Below, piece after piece: positions 48,201-58,251 of a stretch of DNA of 64,000 nucleotides. Source of the DNA: Alisma plantago-aquatica (Eukaryota; Streptophyta; Magnoliopsida; Alismatales; Alismataceae). The notes beneath the pieces were generated by a model. The model was given only the letters and a program-made list of their open reading frames with translations. It was not told the origin of the DNA and did not search any database. A program made the position numbers and the translations under genes. The stretch's first letter is position 1. The number at the start of each line of letters is the position of its first letter. The stretch is from positions 117,825,267 through 117,889,266 of the forward strand of contig OY856411.1 of assembly GCA_963693085.1 (NCBI GenBank), written 5' to 3'.

Positions 48201-49395
48201 TAGGTTCGCTGGCTCTGGTTAGAATAGATTTGAAATGTGCTCTCACCATATTCGCTAGCTCTGCCTCTCCTCGCACCCAATCACTGTTCTTGTCCTTGAG
48301 CATAGTGATTATATTCGTTCTCCACATTTGATTGACATAGGCACTGAAAAACTTTGTATTACAGTCTCCGTTTTTCATCCATTCGATATGACTCCTTGGC
48401 CTCCATTCCTCTTCCTCTTCCCTCAAGATCCCATCTAGTGACTCCTTCATATCGATGTAAATGCCCTCCGTGATCGGGTTGAAATTATCATCCAGCTCTT
48501 TCTCAAGTTTGCTTATGTTCCACAGAAGACGAGTTTTGTTTCTTCTCTTCAAGTTGTCGTGGTCTTTATCCCATTTGACAATATCCTTCTTAGCATCTTG
48601 CATAGCTTCATAAAAACCAGCATTAGTGTTCCACCTCCCCGCAAGCATGCCTTTAAACCCCACATCATGCGCCCAAATAGCTTTGGTCACGAACCTCCTT
48701 GGTCCGGTGACTGAAATCTTGTTTCGGATGAGAATGGGACTATGATCGGACTACAGTCTAGGTAAATGTTCAACGCTTAATTGCCTATGCTTCTGAAAGA
48801 AAAGATGGTTTGCAACCGCCCTGTCAAGCCTTTGATGAAGGGTTCCTCTTTTGAAAGTAAACTTAGGGCCCAAGAAACCCAAATCACTCAGTCTGGAAGC
48901 TATCAGTGTCTCTTGGAACGTGGTTGCCTCCGCATGATTGTAATGGATGCTTCCGATTTTCTCCATAGGATAGCAGGTAGTGTTAAAGTTGCTCAGAACA
49001 ACCCACGGCTTATCAAACTGTTCACCCATCTTAATGATATGCTTCCATAATAGTTTTCTAACTGTGATATGTGGGTTCGCGTAAACAAACATAATGCAAG
49101 TAGAATGGTTCACATAGCAAGTAATAAACTGTCGGTGGTAATTTATAATTCTGACATGGCAGTCTTGCTCCTTCCAGCATACCCAGATCCCACCTGCATA
49201 GCCTTGCGTTTCCACACGAAACGATCGATTAAACCCCAACTTCTTGATTATGGTTGTAGCCTTACTTCCACTAATCCAAGGTTCCAGCAAGGTTACAATC
49301 TTCAGTTTGTAAATGGGCATAAGCTCTTTAAGGTTTAGTTGAGTTTCCTTCTTACCTACTCCCTGTATATTCCAGCATAGGATTTCTTGCATCAT
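45283..49395 (-). pseudogene. LINE ORF2: endonuclease, reverse transcriptase, zinc-finger and RNase H-like domains, with six stops
   Basis: ORF2 nicks the target and copies the LINE RNA. In order from 49395: APE-type endonuclease (MMQEILCWNIQGVG, LLEPW, then VVLSNFNTTCYPMEK where GDFN is usual, so the catalytic Asp is lost; SDHSP intact); RT (AKAYDRLSWEFI, SRGLRQGNPISPYLF, catalytic LCFADDLLLF); zf-RVT-like Cys/His segment (TCPRCHRQEEMLSHAL); RNase H-like domain (VKINTDAAWKVD, then VTKLMVETNCKAI). The frame is continuous except for stops at 48751-48753, 47440-47442, just before 46870, just before 46303, near 46150 and just before 45700. Each can be explained by one C-to-T or G-to-A change from a Gln or Trp codon. 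Confidence 0.9.
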
Positions 49396-49439
49396 TAACT
49401 TACTTGGGTTTGTGTGTCGAGTACCGCCTCCCCCTCTGG

Positions 49440-49632
49440 CTATACATTCTCCTTATATTCCTCACATAGCACCTCTACTGCCTGAAAATTGCATCTGTCA
49501 GTGTTTGTAGCTGTATTTCCCAGGTTGTCCAGAGGTTCAGAAATTCCTTCCCCAGGATCATGTCTTCTCGGGGTTCTTCGTCTGTTGTCTGGCGACACAA
49601 TATGTAGATCCTTTCTCTTACGCTTCATCTTT
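49440..49632 (-). pseudogene. LINE ORF1 C-terminal remnant
   Basis: Minus-strand frame from about 49632 with MKRKRKDLHIVSPDNRRRTP ... VLCEEYKENV, a basic tail as often seen at the end of plant LINE ORF1. The N-terminal part is absent because the element is 5'-truncated. The first residues of the open frame come from LTR sequence. Confidence 0.55.
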
Positions 49633-51871
49633 GATTCAGGAAACAAAATGAATACCATTATAAAGCCCATGTTTTTTTTAATCCAACGACTATCTTTTCA
49701 TATTTTTCTGATCAATGAGTGAATTATTATGAATCTTGCAAGATTCGACAAATCATAAAATTCCATGTGGCATAAACTTGAGAAAGAGGAAAAGAGAGGG
49801 AGAGAGTGGGCCACGTGTCTAAGTTGGTCCAATCAAGGTTGGACAACTCGACAAACACTCAAACACATCAGTGAGGCACGAGCGCATAGAGAAACTATAA
49901 AGCCATGTGAAATTACCAAAATACCCCTAACTGAAAAACAAACAAGAAGGGGAAATAAGATGGCATAATAGGAAGATCATCCCTAGCAGTGTTCTTCATC
50001 GAGTGGAACTAGAAGCAGATAAACTTGGAGTCTAATCTCCCGATCAATCACAATCTCAGCGAGGAATCCATGGGAGTTGAAGATGTCTTCAAGTACCTCA
50101 GTTCAACCCAAACTCAACGAGCCCAAGAACAACCTACACTCACCACCAGAGCCCCAAGACAACCCTCCACCATGCCCAGAATAGAGGCCATCACAGCCCA
50201 CACGAAAACATGACTTCTCAGCAAATAAAGACTACAAGAATGCATGTCAAAGAAACACGAAGTCAGGAGCATGATTCTCAGGTTCAGAGGTCACTAGATG
50301 ACCAAAGAAAAGAACGCCGATGATGTGTAAAAACACGACTATAGGACCCAATGACTGGGAAACTGTCAGAGCAAACGGTCGATGCGGATCTATAGTACAA
50401 GGCGTGAGGATGCTTACCAAAGAGTTGATTAGCCTGAAGGTGGTGGAGGAGGCCGGTTCAAGTAAAGGGCTCATCAGAGACATCGTGAGTAGGTCCCTAA
50501 GATCAGACGTAACAATGACCCAATTGAGGGAAGAGGAGATGAAGAGAGGGTCTGAGAGGCGTTTATGAGCAACCGTACGAGGAGGAGAAGCAGCGAGGAC
50601 CTGTCTGTGAAAAATTACAGAGAGAAGCAAGTTGCATGTTTTCTATTTATAGAGCACCAGGGCTAGAGCAAGGGATCAATCTGTTCGGAATCAAAAAAGG
50701 AAACCGATGAAAAAAAATCGTGGAAAACGATTAAGAAACAAGGATACTAGAAGGAAAAGAAATCTGACTATTACTGTGCAAGGCATGTCGCTCTCCTACT
50801 TGAGGTAGGAGATGACGCCACATCTGTTGGATTGAAAAAATCGACAGCCCAGATCACACGTATAATCAGATTAGGAAACCAAGGCGTGACAAAATCAATA
50901 TAATTTAATAAAGTGATATTGCATTAGATTCCTTTTTCTCTTTCTTCATTTAAGGATTCAAACATTATTCAAATTAAGTAAAATTTTGTACAAAGGCCAA
51001 TTAAGGCATGTAGATTCTTATTATACAATTATGTTTGCCTTTTAAGAACTTTTAATGTGTTAGATAATCTAAATCCTATTTTCTCTTTCCTCATGCATTA
51101 ATGACTTTAAGATTCTCCAAATTTGATGAAACTTCATCCACAAGTTAAATATTTAATGTGTTGGATACGAATTTGTCATAATTTTACATGTTGGAATAGT
51201 TTGTACAATTATTTAATATTTTGAAGGTTCTACACACTTTCTCTCTCATAATTTCGTCTTTTAATCAAACATTTTCCAAATTGGATGAAAATTCACCCAA
51301 AGGCTATATTTATTATGTAGATTATGAATCCAAGATTATTTTCCTCTTTTGGAGTCATTTATTATTTTATTTGATATTTTTGGGAAAATATAGATCTTCT
51401 CTTTCCAAATTGAATTAAATTAATTATTATTATGTGAATAATGTGAAACTTGACACCCAAGACAAAGGGACCCAAGGAACATGATTGTTAAATTAGATTT
51501 CACTTTTGAGATTCCTTTTCATTAGTTTCATCATAATTAATATTTGTGGCCATTAATATCACATTATTACTTAGGTTATCATATTATTTTACTATTATCT
51601 TTATTGTTCATCCATTTATGTTCCATAGTTTAATATTATCACCATAATTATGTGTTTTTATAATTCACTATTATCTAATGTGACATATTTTATGTGTCTA
51701 TTATTGGTCCAAAACTAATGTGAGAACATTAGGTTACACTAGGATGATTTATACATGCATTAGCCCATTAGTTAATACTAAACGTCCTTTAGGTCTAAAA
51801 CCTTAAACCTTGATTGGATAAGCCCAAAAGGTCAAAGATCTAGGGTAGGGTCCATGATCAAGTATGTTATT
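49633..51871 (-). mobile_element. 5' LTR of element G, outer segment
   Basis: Aligns with 22475-24732. TATA (minus) at 50641-50654. The end is degraded (AGTATGTTATT instead of GGTATGTTACA). The open frames 50247-50630 and 50320-50568 match frames in the other LTR and are not genes. Confidence 0.8.
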
Positions 51872-52839
51872 GACTTATATTGTTAGAAGTATATACTTAA
51901 CTAACATCTTATTAAAATGTTTCCCTTACATCCACTTGCATGATTTTTCTTTCTCTCACTTTTGATTGGGAATTCTTAATATGTTAATTTTTTTCCTTAA
52001 CAATATTACCCAATTTCGTGTTATATTCACATATCGTTGTCTGCTGATAAAATTTCACATTTATTATTTTGCGGGGTGTGCTTCCAACCCCTTAGGTGAA
52101 GGACAAGGAATAGTTGACCATGTTGATTAGGACTTGCATGCATGATTGTTCCTTGGAAGATAGATTTGAAGTGACTGAATAACCCTCTACATCTAGGAAT
52201 AGATGTCATAGATTCCTCCTTCATGTTGTCAACCTTATGGATTTCAACTATATAAACTTGTAAAATTACAATAGTTATAATAGTTTCTTCTAATGCTAAA
52301 GATTTTGGTCATTGGAACATACTGCTGAATATATTGGATCATATCCCTTCAGAAAAAAAAATTATATTGGTGTTTGGCATTGGGATTAATTTGTGTTATT
52401 TAATTGAGTGAGGAGTGGACCCCATAACGGGTCTCACTCCTTATAGGTTTATCTAATTATAAGTCAAGGAAATCTCAAAAAGCTTACCATGGAGAAATGG
52501 CCCTCTTGAGGTGGCCCTATGAGGCCAATCATTTTCCCTAGTCCCCACTAAAACCAAGCACACAATTAGACCATGAACTTGACATGAGAATGTCAAAAGT
52601 TCCCATGGTCGTGTGATACAACAATGTAAAGAAGGGGTTGATGAACACATTTTGGTCATGATTTCATAAGCTATTTTGTGTGATTTTTCATGATATTTGT
52701 TCTAAAAATATATATGATTTTCTAAATATTTCACAAAATTAGCCTTCTAAAACCCTTTCCATCAATCTTAATTATTTTCTATATTTTATATGAATTTATC
52801 ATATTTTATCTCAATTCACAATCAATCAAAGTCAGTGCC
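51872..52839. other. No recognisable feature
   Basis: AT-rich. Short open frames at 52027-52224 and 52453-52659 (minus) show no domain. Possibly the right-hand continuation of the sequence that received element G. Confidence 0.4.
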
Positions 52840-53560
52840 ACTAATATACGAGTTGGTACCACCGACATGCATCATAAAAGGAAATTTTCAACCAAAATCA
52901 ATAGCATTGATATTGTTTTCATTGCTACTAAGAGAAGGACACGGATATTGAATACTTCTTGATTCGAATGATGTCCAAGTCGGTGTCCCAACATTATCTT
53001 GTTTGAACATGGATTTCAGCAAGTCAGTTCCACTGACTTCTCGATGACACTGACATAAAAATATGTACGTTCAATATTTAAATTCTAATCTCAACAATCT
53101 TGATTTTACTTTGGGCACTTAGGGCTCTATAAAACCAAGGCATGTCGGTTGTCACTAACACATCAGATAGCATCACAAACTTGTCCCTAGAATAGAAGAA
53201 GGAGAGATGAAAAGATAGTAACATGGAGAAAAGATCATCCTAACACCTTTGAGGAGTAATTTTGTGGTTCAAACATTGTTTGTTTGTGCTCATCTTTGGA
53301 GGGGATCAACATCAATCCATGTTCCCCAATTCCATATATTTATTTTGATTTTTTCTCTCTTCTTTAAATTTATTATACTTCGATATGTGGGGATAATTCC
53401 CCTTTCTATAGGACGCAAGAGTTGCTTGATGTCAGTTTTTACTTAACAATGTTTATGTAAAGATAAATTTTGTTGCCTTTTGGAATTTAATGATAATATG
53501 CTTCATTGTGCCATGTTCAATGATCAATCGTCATTGTTTCAATGCTTCTTTACTATGAAT
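52840..53560 (+). mobile_element. Probable LTR fragment (plus strand), U3 array and TATA
   Basis: 52840-53150 has degenerate GAGTTGGTACCACCGACATG, AAGTCGGTGTCCC and GTCAGTTCCACTGAC motifs, similar in type to the U3 array of element B. A TATA box (CTCTATAAAACC) follows at about 53126-53137. No terminal sequence or primer site was found, so this is an inference from layout. Confidence 0.4.
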
Positions 53561-53928
53561 TAAGTTTAGGTGTTGAAAGAATTATCATTAGCACAATCAA
53601 TAACATACTGCAAAAGCAGGCTAACAATTGTGAGGTTAAGTATCCAGAGAGAGATTACTCATCATTTAATCTTATACTTCTTCACTATAAAAGTGGATTT
53701 TTGGACTAGATTAAATAGTGTGTTGAACTACAAAAGTGGGTATCCCCATTTATTTTTAACCATTTATGGTTTGTTTTTCATAAATTGGAACCAAGTATAA
53801 AATAAACTTTGATGAACCAAATTCCCTAGAGAATGCATCTTTCTTATTTCAGATTAAGTTTTCTTAATTGCTTTATTAATTTTAGTCTTTTTAATTTGAA
53901 ATCAACCAACTCAATCTTTTCCACCGGC
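53561..53928. other. No recognisable feature
   Basis: AT-rich, no domain. It could be the transcribed part of the LTR fragment to its left. Confidence 0.35.
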
Positions 53929-55341
53929 CATGATGATTTGATCTTAGTTAGTAGTAGTTCCTAGCACCACAATTCCCCAAGTTTTATGATGGGTGCAAAT
54001 CATGACCTTTATTTGCATTTTTAAATCTTTATTTGACAATAATTCATTGAATTTTGAATAGTTTTGCATAAATTTGTCTAGTTTAGCATTTCTCCCTTCT
54101 ATTTTGGAATTTTCACTAGTTTTGGCTGGCTTTTGCTGGAAAATGAACAAATCTACCTAGACGCAATCTTGTGAACTTACGAAATGACCGATTTAGATAA
54201 GAACTAACTGTTTCATATCACTAAACAACTGTCTCGTGCTGAGACTCAACCAAATCACCGTCTCCAGCAACCATTCTAGGGTTTTGTCGAAATGACACTA
54301 ACAATTAATGCAATCGAATGACTCAGACCCCAAGTCAGTCGATCTGTGCCATGGTCAAATGGTCAAATAAGGTCATTATTACATCCAAACCTCAGTCAAA
54401 ATTGATCCAGAAACTGCCACCATCCCGAAGCCTCATTTCTAGGGTTTTGGCCCATCCTTTCTCCCTATAAAAGGAGGGGGGATTCCAAAGCAAAGGGCAT
54501 CACTTGTCTTATCTCTTGTTCTCCAGTTTTTCACTTATACTTATGTTTGAGTACTTTTCTTATGGGGCATGAGGAGTAACCCCATAGCCATTTTTCTACA
54601 TAGGATATTTTCCAATCTATTTTTGCTTTGATTAGAAGAATGGATATGTTCTTGCGAGAGCACTGAGACCCTGAACTCCAACTAGGATAAATTGCGTAAA
54701 CTTCTTGAGTAGATTTTATGATCTTCTATCTTCTAATCCATACTCATTTTCTAGCTCAATAGGGTTATATTGTTGTGGGAGTATTGAGACCTTGGTTTCA
54801 ACAAACAACAAACACATAACCTTTTGACGCAATCAACTAATTTAGGTTGTGATACTTTTTTATCTAATTTCCTTGTCTATTATAACCTATGGTGACGCAA
54901 TCACCTGATCCATAGGTTTAAACATTAGAGGGGGGTTTACATGTTCTTGACGCAATAACCTGATAGAATCTTGTTGGATGGTTGGACAAGGATCCTTAAA
55001 CACTGTGATCTCAGGTTTGAGAGAAGTCTAGCTTTGTGAGATTTGTGATCTTAAGAGACTCAAATCCACATAATCCTAATTGGGTCATTAAGAGATGGAG
55101 TTGGATCAGTTAAGGTAGGAAATCCTCAAACCCCATTTCTTTCTATCTCTGATTAGTTAAAATTTATTTGTGCACTTTTACTTATGTTCTTAGCATAATC
55201 AACTCTCATAAATTGGATTTTCCCTTCTTGTTCCAGAGATTGGTTTCAGATTGCAACCATTTTCTTTTGATGTCCCTTGGATCGATACCTTACTACTAGA
55301 AGGTTGACGCGTTGCTTGCAACAAGTTGATTGCCTCTTTAG
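53929..55341 (+). mobile_element. Athila-type LTR remnant (plus strand)
   Basis: A strong TATA context (CTCCCTATAAAAGGAGGGGG, 54461-54480) is followed by a leader and, near the end, CCTTGGATCGATACCTTACT (about 55274-55293), the plus-orientation form of the GGATCGATCC block seen in the minus-strand LTRs. The start at 53929 (TGATGATTTGATC) is a guess. It is cut at the right by the next LTR. Confidence 0.5.
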
Positions 55342-56519
55342 TGTTGGTATGTATGCCAAGAGAGCCAATCATATGATCATTTTAATGACATAATTTGTAA
55401 ATGATTTGATTAATAAGAAAGGCAATCTTCCAATTTATTCTATTTCATTCAGTTATGAGATAATGAAGTAACATAATAAATGTCTAGAGAATAATATTAC
55501 TCAATGATGTATGTCTTCAAGTAGGTGACTTGAATAATGAAATCATACATATGTTAATAGTATATACATTCTTGTTATGTCCCTAGTCGAATGCTATTGT
55601 GGAAGGCCGAAAGACATCAATAACACATAACATTGGAGTTTGTGTTGGTTGATGACATAATCTCATTAGTCATGATATGTGTTATCAAACCAAGCACATT
55701 AATACTTGTTAGAGAATAGTGTATTGGGCAGACCCGCCATAAGAATGATACATGGAGACCATACATTGGTAGTCAGAATAATCACTTTTAGTGTTGGTGG
55801 TGATTGTGGTTCTTAGACCTGAAGTCACTACACTCATCACATGTCATATGATATGCTTTGACATCATCCATCGTATCTTGAATAAGGGTTACCATAAAGG
55901 TGATGATCGGGTGCACTATGACACATGGGGATGAGTGTAAGTGATGTAGATGGGATTTGTCCCTCCTACAGAAGTATGATATCCTGGCCACTTGATTACA
56001 AAGACTGAGAAATGCATGGCCATGCTCATGTGAATCAATATATGATATAGAGATTATATATTATCTTAGATAGTCTGTTCTGGTTCAAGGAACATGGATT
56101 GAATGATGAAGAGGATGATTGTTCCATGCCTCGAGTTCAATTTGGATATCAGTGAGAAATGAACTATACAAACACTATAACACTAATGACAGATTGTAGT
56201 TTAAAGTTGTTCTCTAACTTTTCATTTCTTTGGGTAGCAATGATGAGTGACTAGGCACCGCTCATTGCTTGTGATGTCATAATTGGTTATGGACAAACAC
56301 TACCAACGTAATATGGGATCTATAGGGTCACACACATAGGAATTCACTTAGAATAGGAGTTTATCCATGAATGATGTTTAAGTTGATTACTAAAGATGTT
56401 TAGGTAGTCAATTAAACAAACAATTAATTGATTGGACTCAGAACCATCAAGTTCAAGTGTTAAACTAATTGGTTAGAGTGTCAGGTTGATTAAAGATTGA
56501 ATTAGTTGAATTCTGCATG

Positions 56520-56830
56520 AACCAGAACTCCAACCAATCGGCTCACTACGTGAACTGATCGGCTTAGAGTTGGTGATACAACCGGCTCACCTAGTGAACC
56601 GATCAACTCAAACTTTGCCCAAATTCAGTTCATGAGAAAAGTTGATCATTTCACTTGTTCAATTTGATTGGTACAAGGAATAATGTTGGATATTAATTAT
56701 AAATGAGTTGCGAGTTCAATTGCAATTAGGGAAACATGTGAAACTACCGATTCGATATATGAACCGACCAGATTACACTGTCAACCAACTGGTTCACTAG
56801 TGAACTGACAGGTTCACCTGTCGCAGGATA
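56520..56830. repeat. CCGGCTCACCTAGTGAACCGATC-type motif array
   Basis: Degenerate copies of a palindromic unit, e.g. AATCGGCTCACTACGTGAAC (56536), ACCGGCTCACCTAGTGAACC (56581) and GGTTCACTAGTGAACTG (56790), upstream of the TATA box. Confidence 0.65.
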
Positions 56831-56885
56831 ATAAATTCATGGAAATTATGAACCCTTCTACTTCTGCACAGATTGGGAACCCTAC

Positions 56886-56902
56886 CCTAAATCCTCCTAT
56901 AA
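56886..56902 (+). promoter_or_regulatory. TATA box of the plus-strand LTR
   Basis: CTCCTATAAATAGAGGG, a near-consensus plant TATA element just downstream of the motif array. Confidence 0.65.
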
Positions 56903-57297
56903 ATAGAGGGAATTGAGAATCAGTTGCTCTGACAATTGTTGTCTTGTCTAGTTGTGGTAACTAAGAGAGCCCAAGCAAGTCCTACCTGACTAGGGAGGGA
57001 CAGTGAGGAAGAACAACTATGGAAGAGCAAGTTGGCAACTAATAGGCCAACATAAGGGCACAACTCCTTCCTGTCTATTTTACTAGAACTACATGAGTTC
57101 CTAGTGGTTCGTGTGGACTACTCTAGAGGCAACAGTTTGTTGGTTGCTGCTAGGATGACAATGTCAACCTGCAGTTCATGGTGATCAACCAAGAGGCCAA
57201 TGCAGACATTGTTAGAGTGTGACTCCAGACAAGGGTGCACAATCATGACAAGGAAATTGTCACTGGACTTGCTATATGACCATGTATAAACTCTAAA

Positions 57298-57880
57298 CAC
57301 TACTATAGAATAGGCCTTTAGTGTCGGTTAATTAAGGGCTTCAGTGTCGGTTTCCAAGCGACACCCAAGTGGGCGCCGTTAAAGGTGAACCCCTTCGGTG
57401 TCGGTTCCCAACCGACGCCAAAATGCTTCCCGCCACCGAAAACGCACCAGTAAAGGGACTATAGGCGTTGGTTATTTAAGAAAACTGACACTATAGAATG
57501 GTTATAGACGTCGGTTATTAAACGAACCGATGCCAAAATGCTTCTTGCCACCAAAAATGCACCAGCAAAGGGACTATAGGTGTCAGTTTTGAAAGAAAAC
57601 CGACGCCATATCATCTGAACCGAAGTCGGTTTTTTGCCAATAACTGACGCTATATCCCCCACCCCCACGGCCGTGCTTCCCAGCATGGTCATGGTTCCTG
57701 GCCACATAGACATCGGTTTTTTGTCATAAACCGCCGCCGTATGTCTTTGGTGTCGGTTTTGAAAGATAACCGATGCCATATCAGCTGAACCGACGTCAGT
57801 TTTTTGCCAATAACCGACGTTATATGTCTTTGGTGTCGGTTTTGTTCAGATAACCGACACCTATGTTATGATTTTTTTTC
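57298..57880. repeat. CACTA left subterminal repeat region
   Basis: About twelve copies of (A)GTGTCGGTTTT and AACCGACGCC words in both orientations, forming many short stem-loops. One insert (57655-57710) carries CACGGCCGTGC and ATGGTCATGG words like the LTR arrays. Confidence 0.85.
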
Positions 57881-58251
57881 TAATCAGTTGCAGGCTTGCT
57901 GTGGCTGATCGTAGGATGCAGAAACCTTCATTTCAGTTGAACTGAACTGCAGGTTTACGACATCCATTGATAACATCCAACAACAGGCCACAAACCTGCA
58001 AAATTAACAAGATGGACAATATTATATATATGTGATTCACATACATGTATAAGCATATTTAATTCATATTATTTTTTCATCACACACATGTAGAAACCAG
58101 TAGCAACCTGCAGTTCCATTCATTTCATCTTTTTTCACATTCAGACACATGTAGAAACATTCATGTAGTTGATCATCTTCACACACATATGACAATTCAT
58201 AAAAATTCATTCACATTCATACAAAAATAATTATGAGAACAAAGTTATTCT
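57881..58251. other. CACTA 3' non-coding region
   Basis: AT-rich, no gene. It lies between the subterminal array and the end of the protease gene on the minus strand. Confidence 0.5.

Larger units (their letters stand above)
45256..49632 (-). mobile_element. L1-type LINE, 5'-truncated, inserted in G's right LTR
   Basis: Poly-T on the top strand (45256-45264) marks the 3' poly-A end. The ORF1 tail and ORF2 follow to the right on the minus strand. The LTR of G resumes near 49632 (GATTCAGGAAACAAAATGAA, compare 22475 onward). Length is about 4.4 kb. A target duplication is not clear: AAAAAATAC (left) and AAAATGAATAC (right) are at best an imperfect pair, and about 20-30 bp of LTR seem missing at the left side. 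Confidence 0.85.
20819..51871 (-). mobile_element. Element G: non-autonomous chromovirus-like LTR element, split by nested insertions
   Basis: Left LTR 20819-24732 and right LTR 43646-51871 (interrupted by a LINE) are clearly homologous along their length and start TGTAAGGAGTGGGATCCC on the top strand. Primer site 43631-43642 and purine tract 24733-24760 show minus orientation. The interior is only about 0.75 kb once element F is removed, with no coding sequence. Flanks are GTCTT (20814-20818) and GACTT (51872-51876), a 4 of 5 match, if the degraded right terminus is placed at 51871. The purine tract and TGTAACATACC start of the LTR resemble the Tekay/Del chromovirus lineage, whose proteins probably mobilised it. 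Confidence 0.8.

Noticed and set aside
55346..57290. Possible copia element
   Set aside because: The start TGTTGG is common in copia LTRs, but the primer site after the LTR (63767-63783) is of the Athila aspartate type, so gypsy is more likely.
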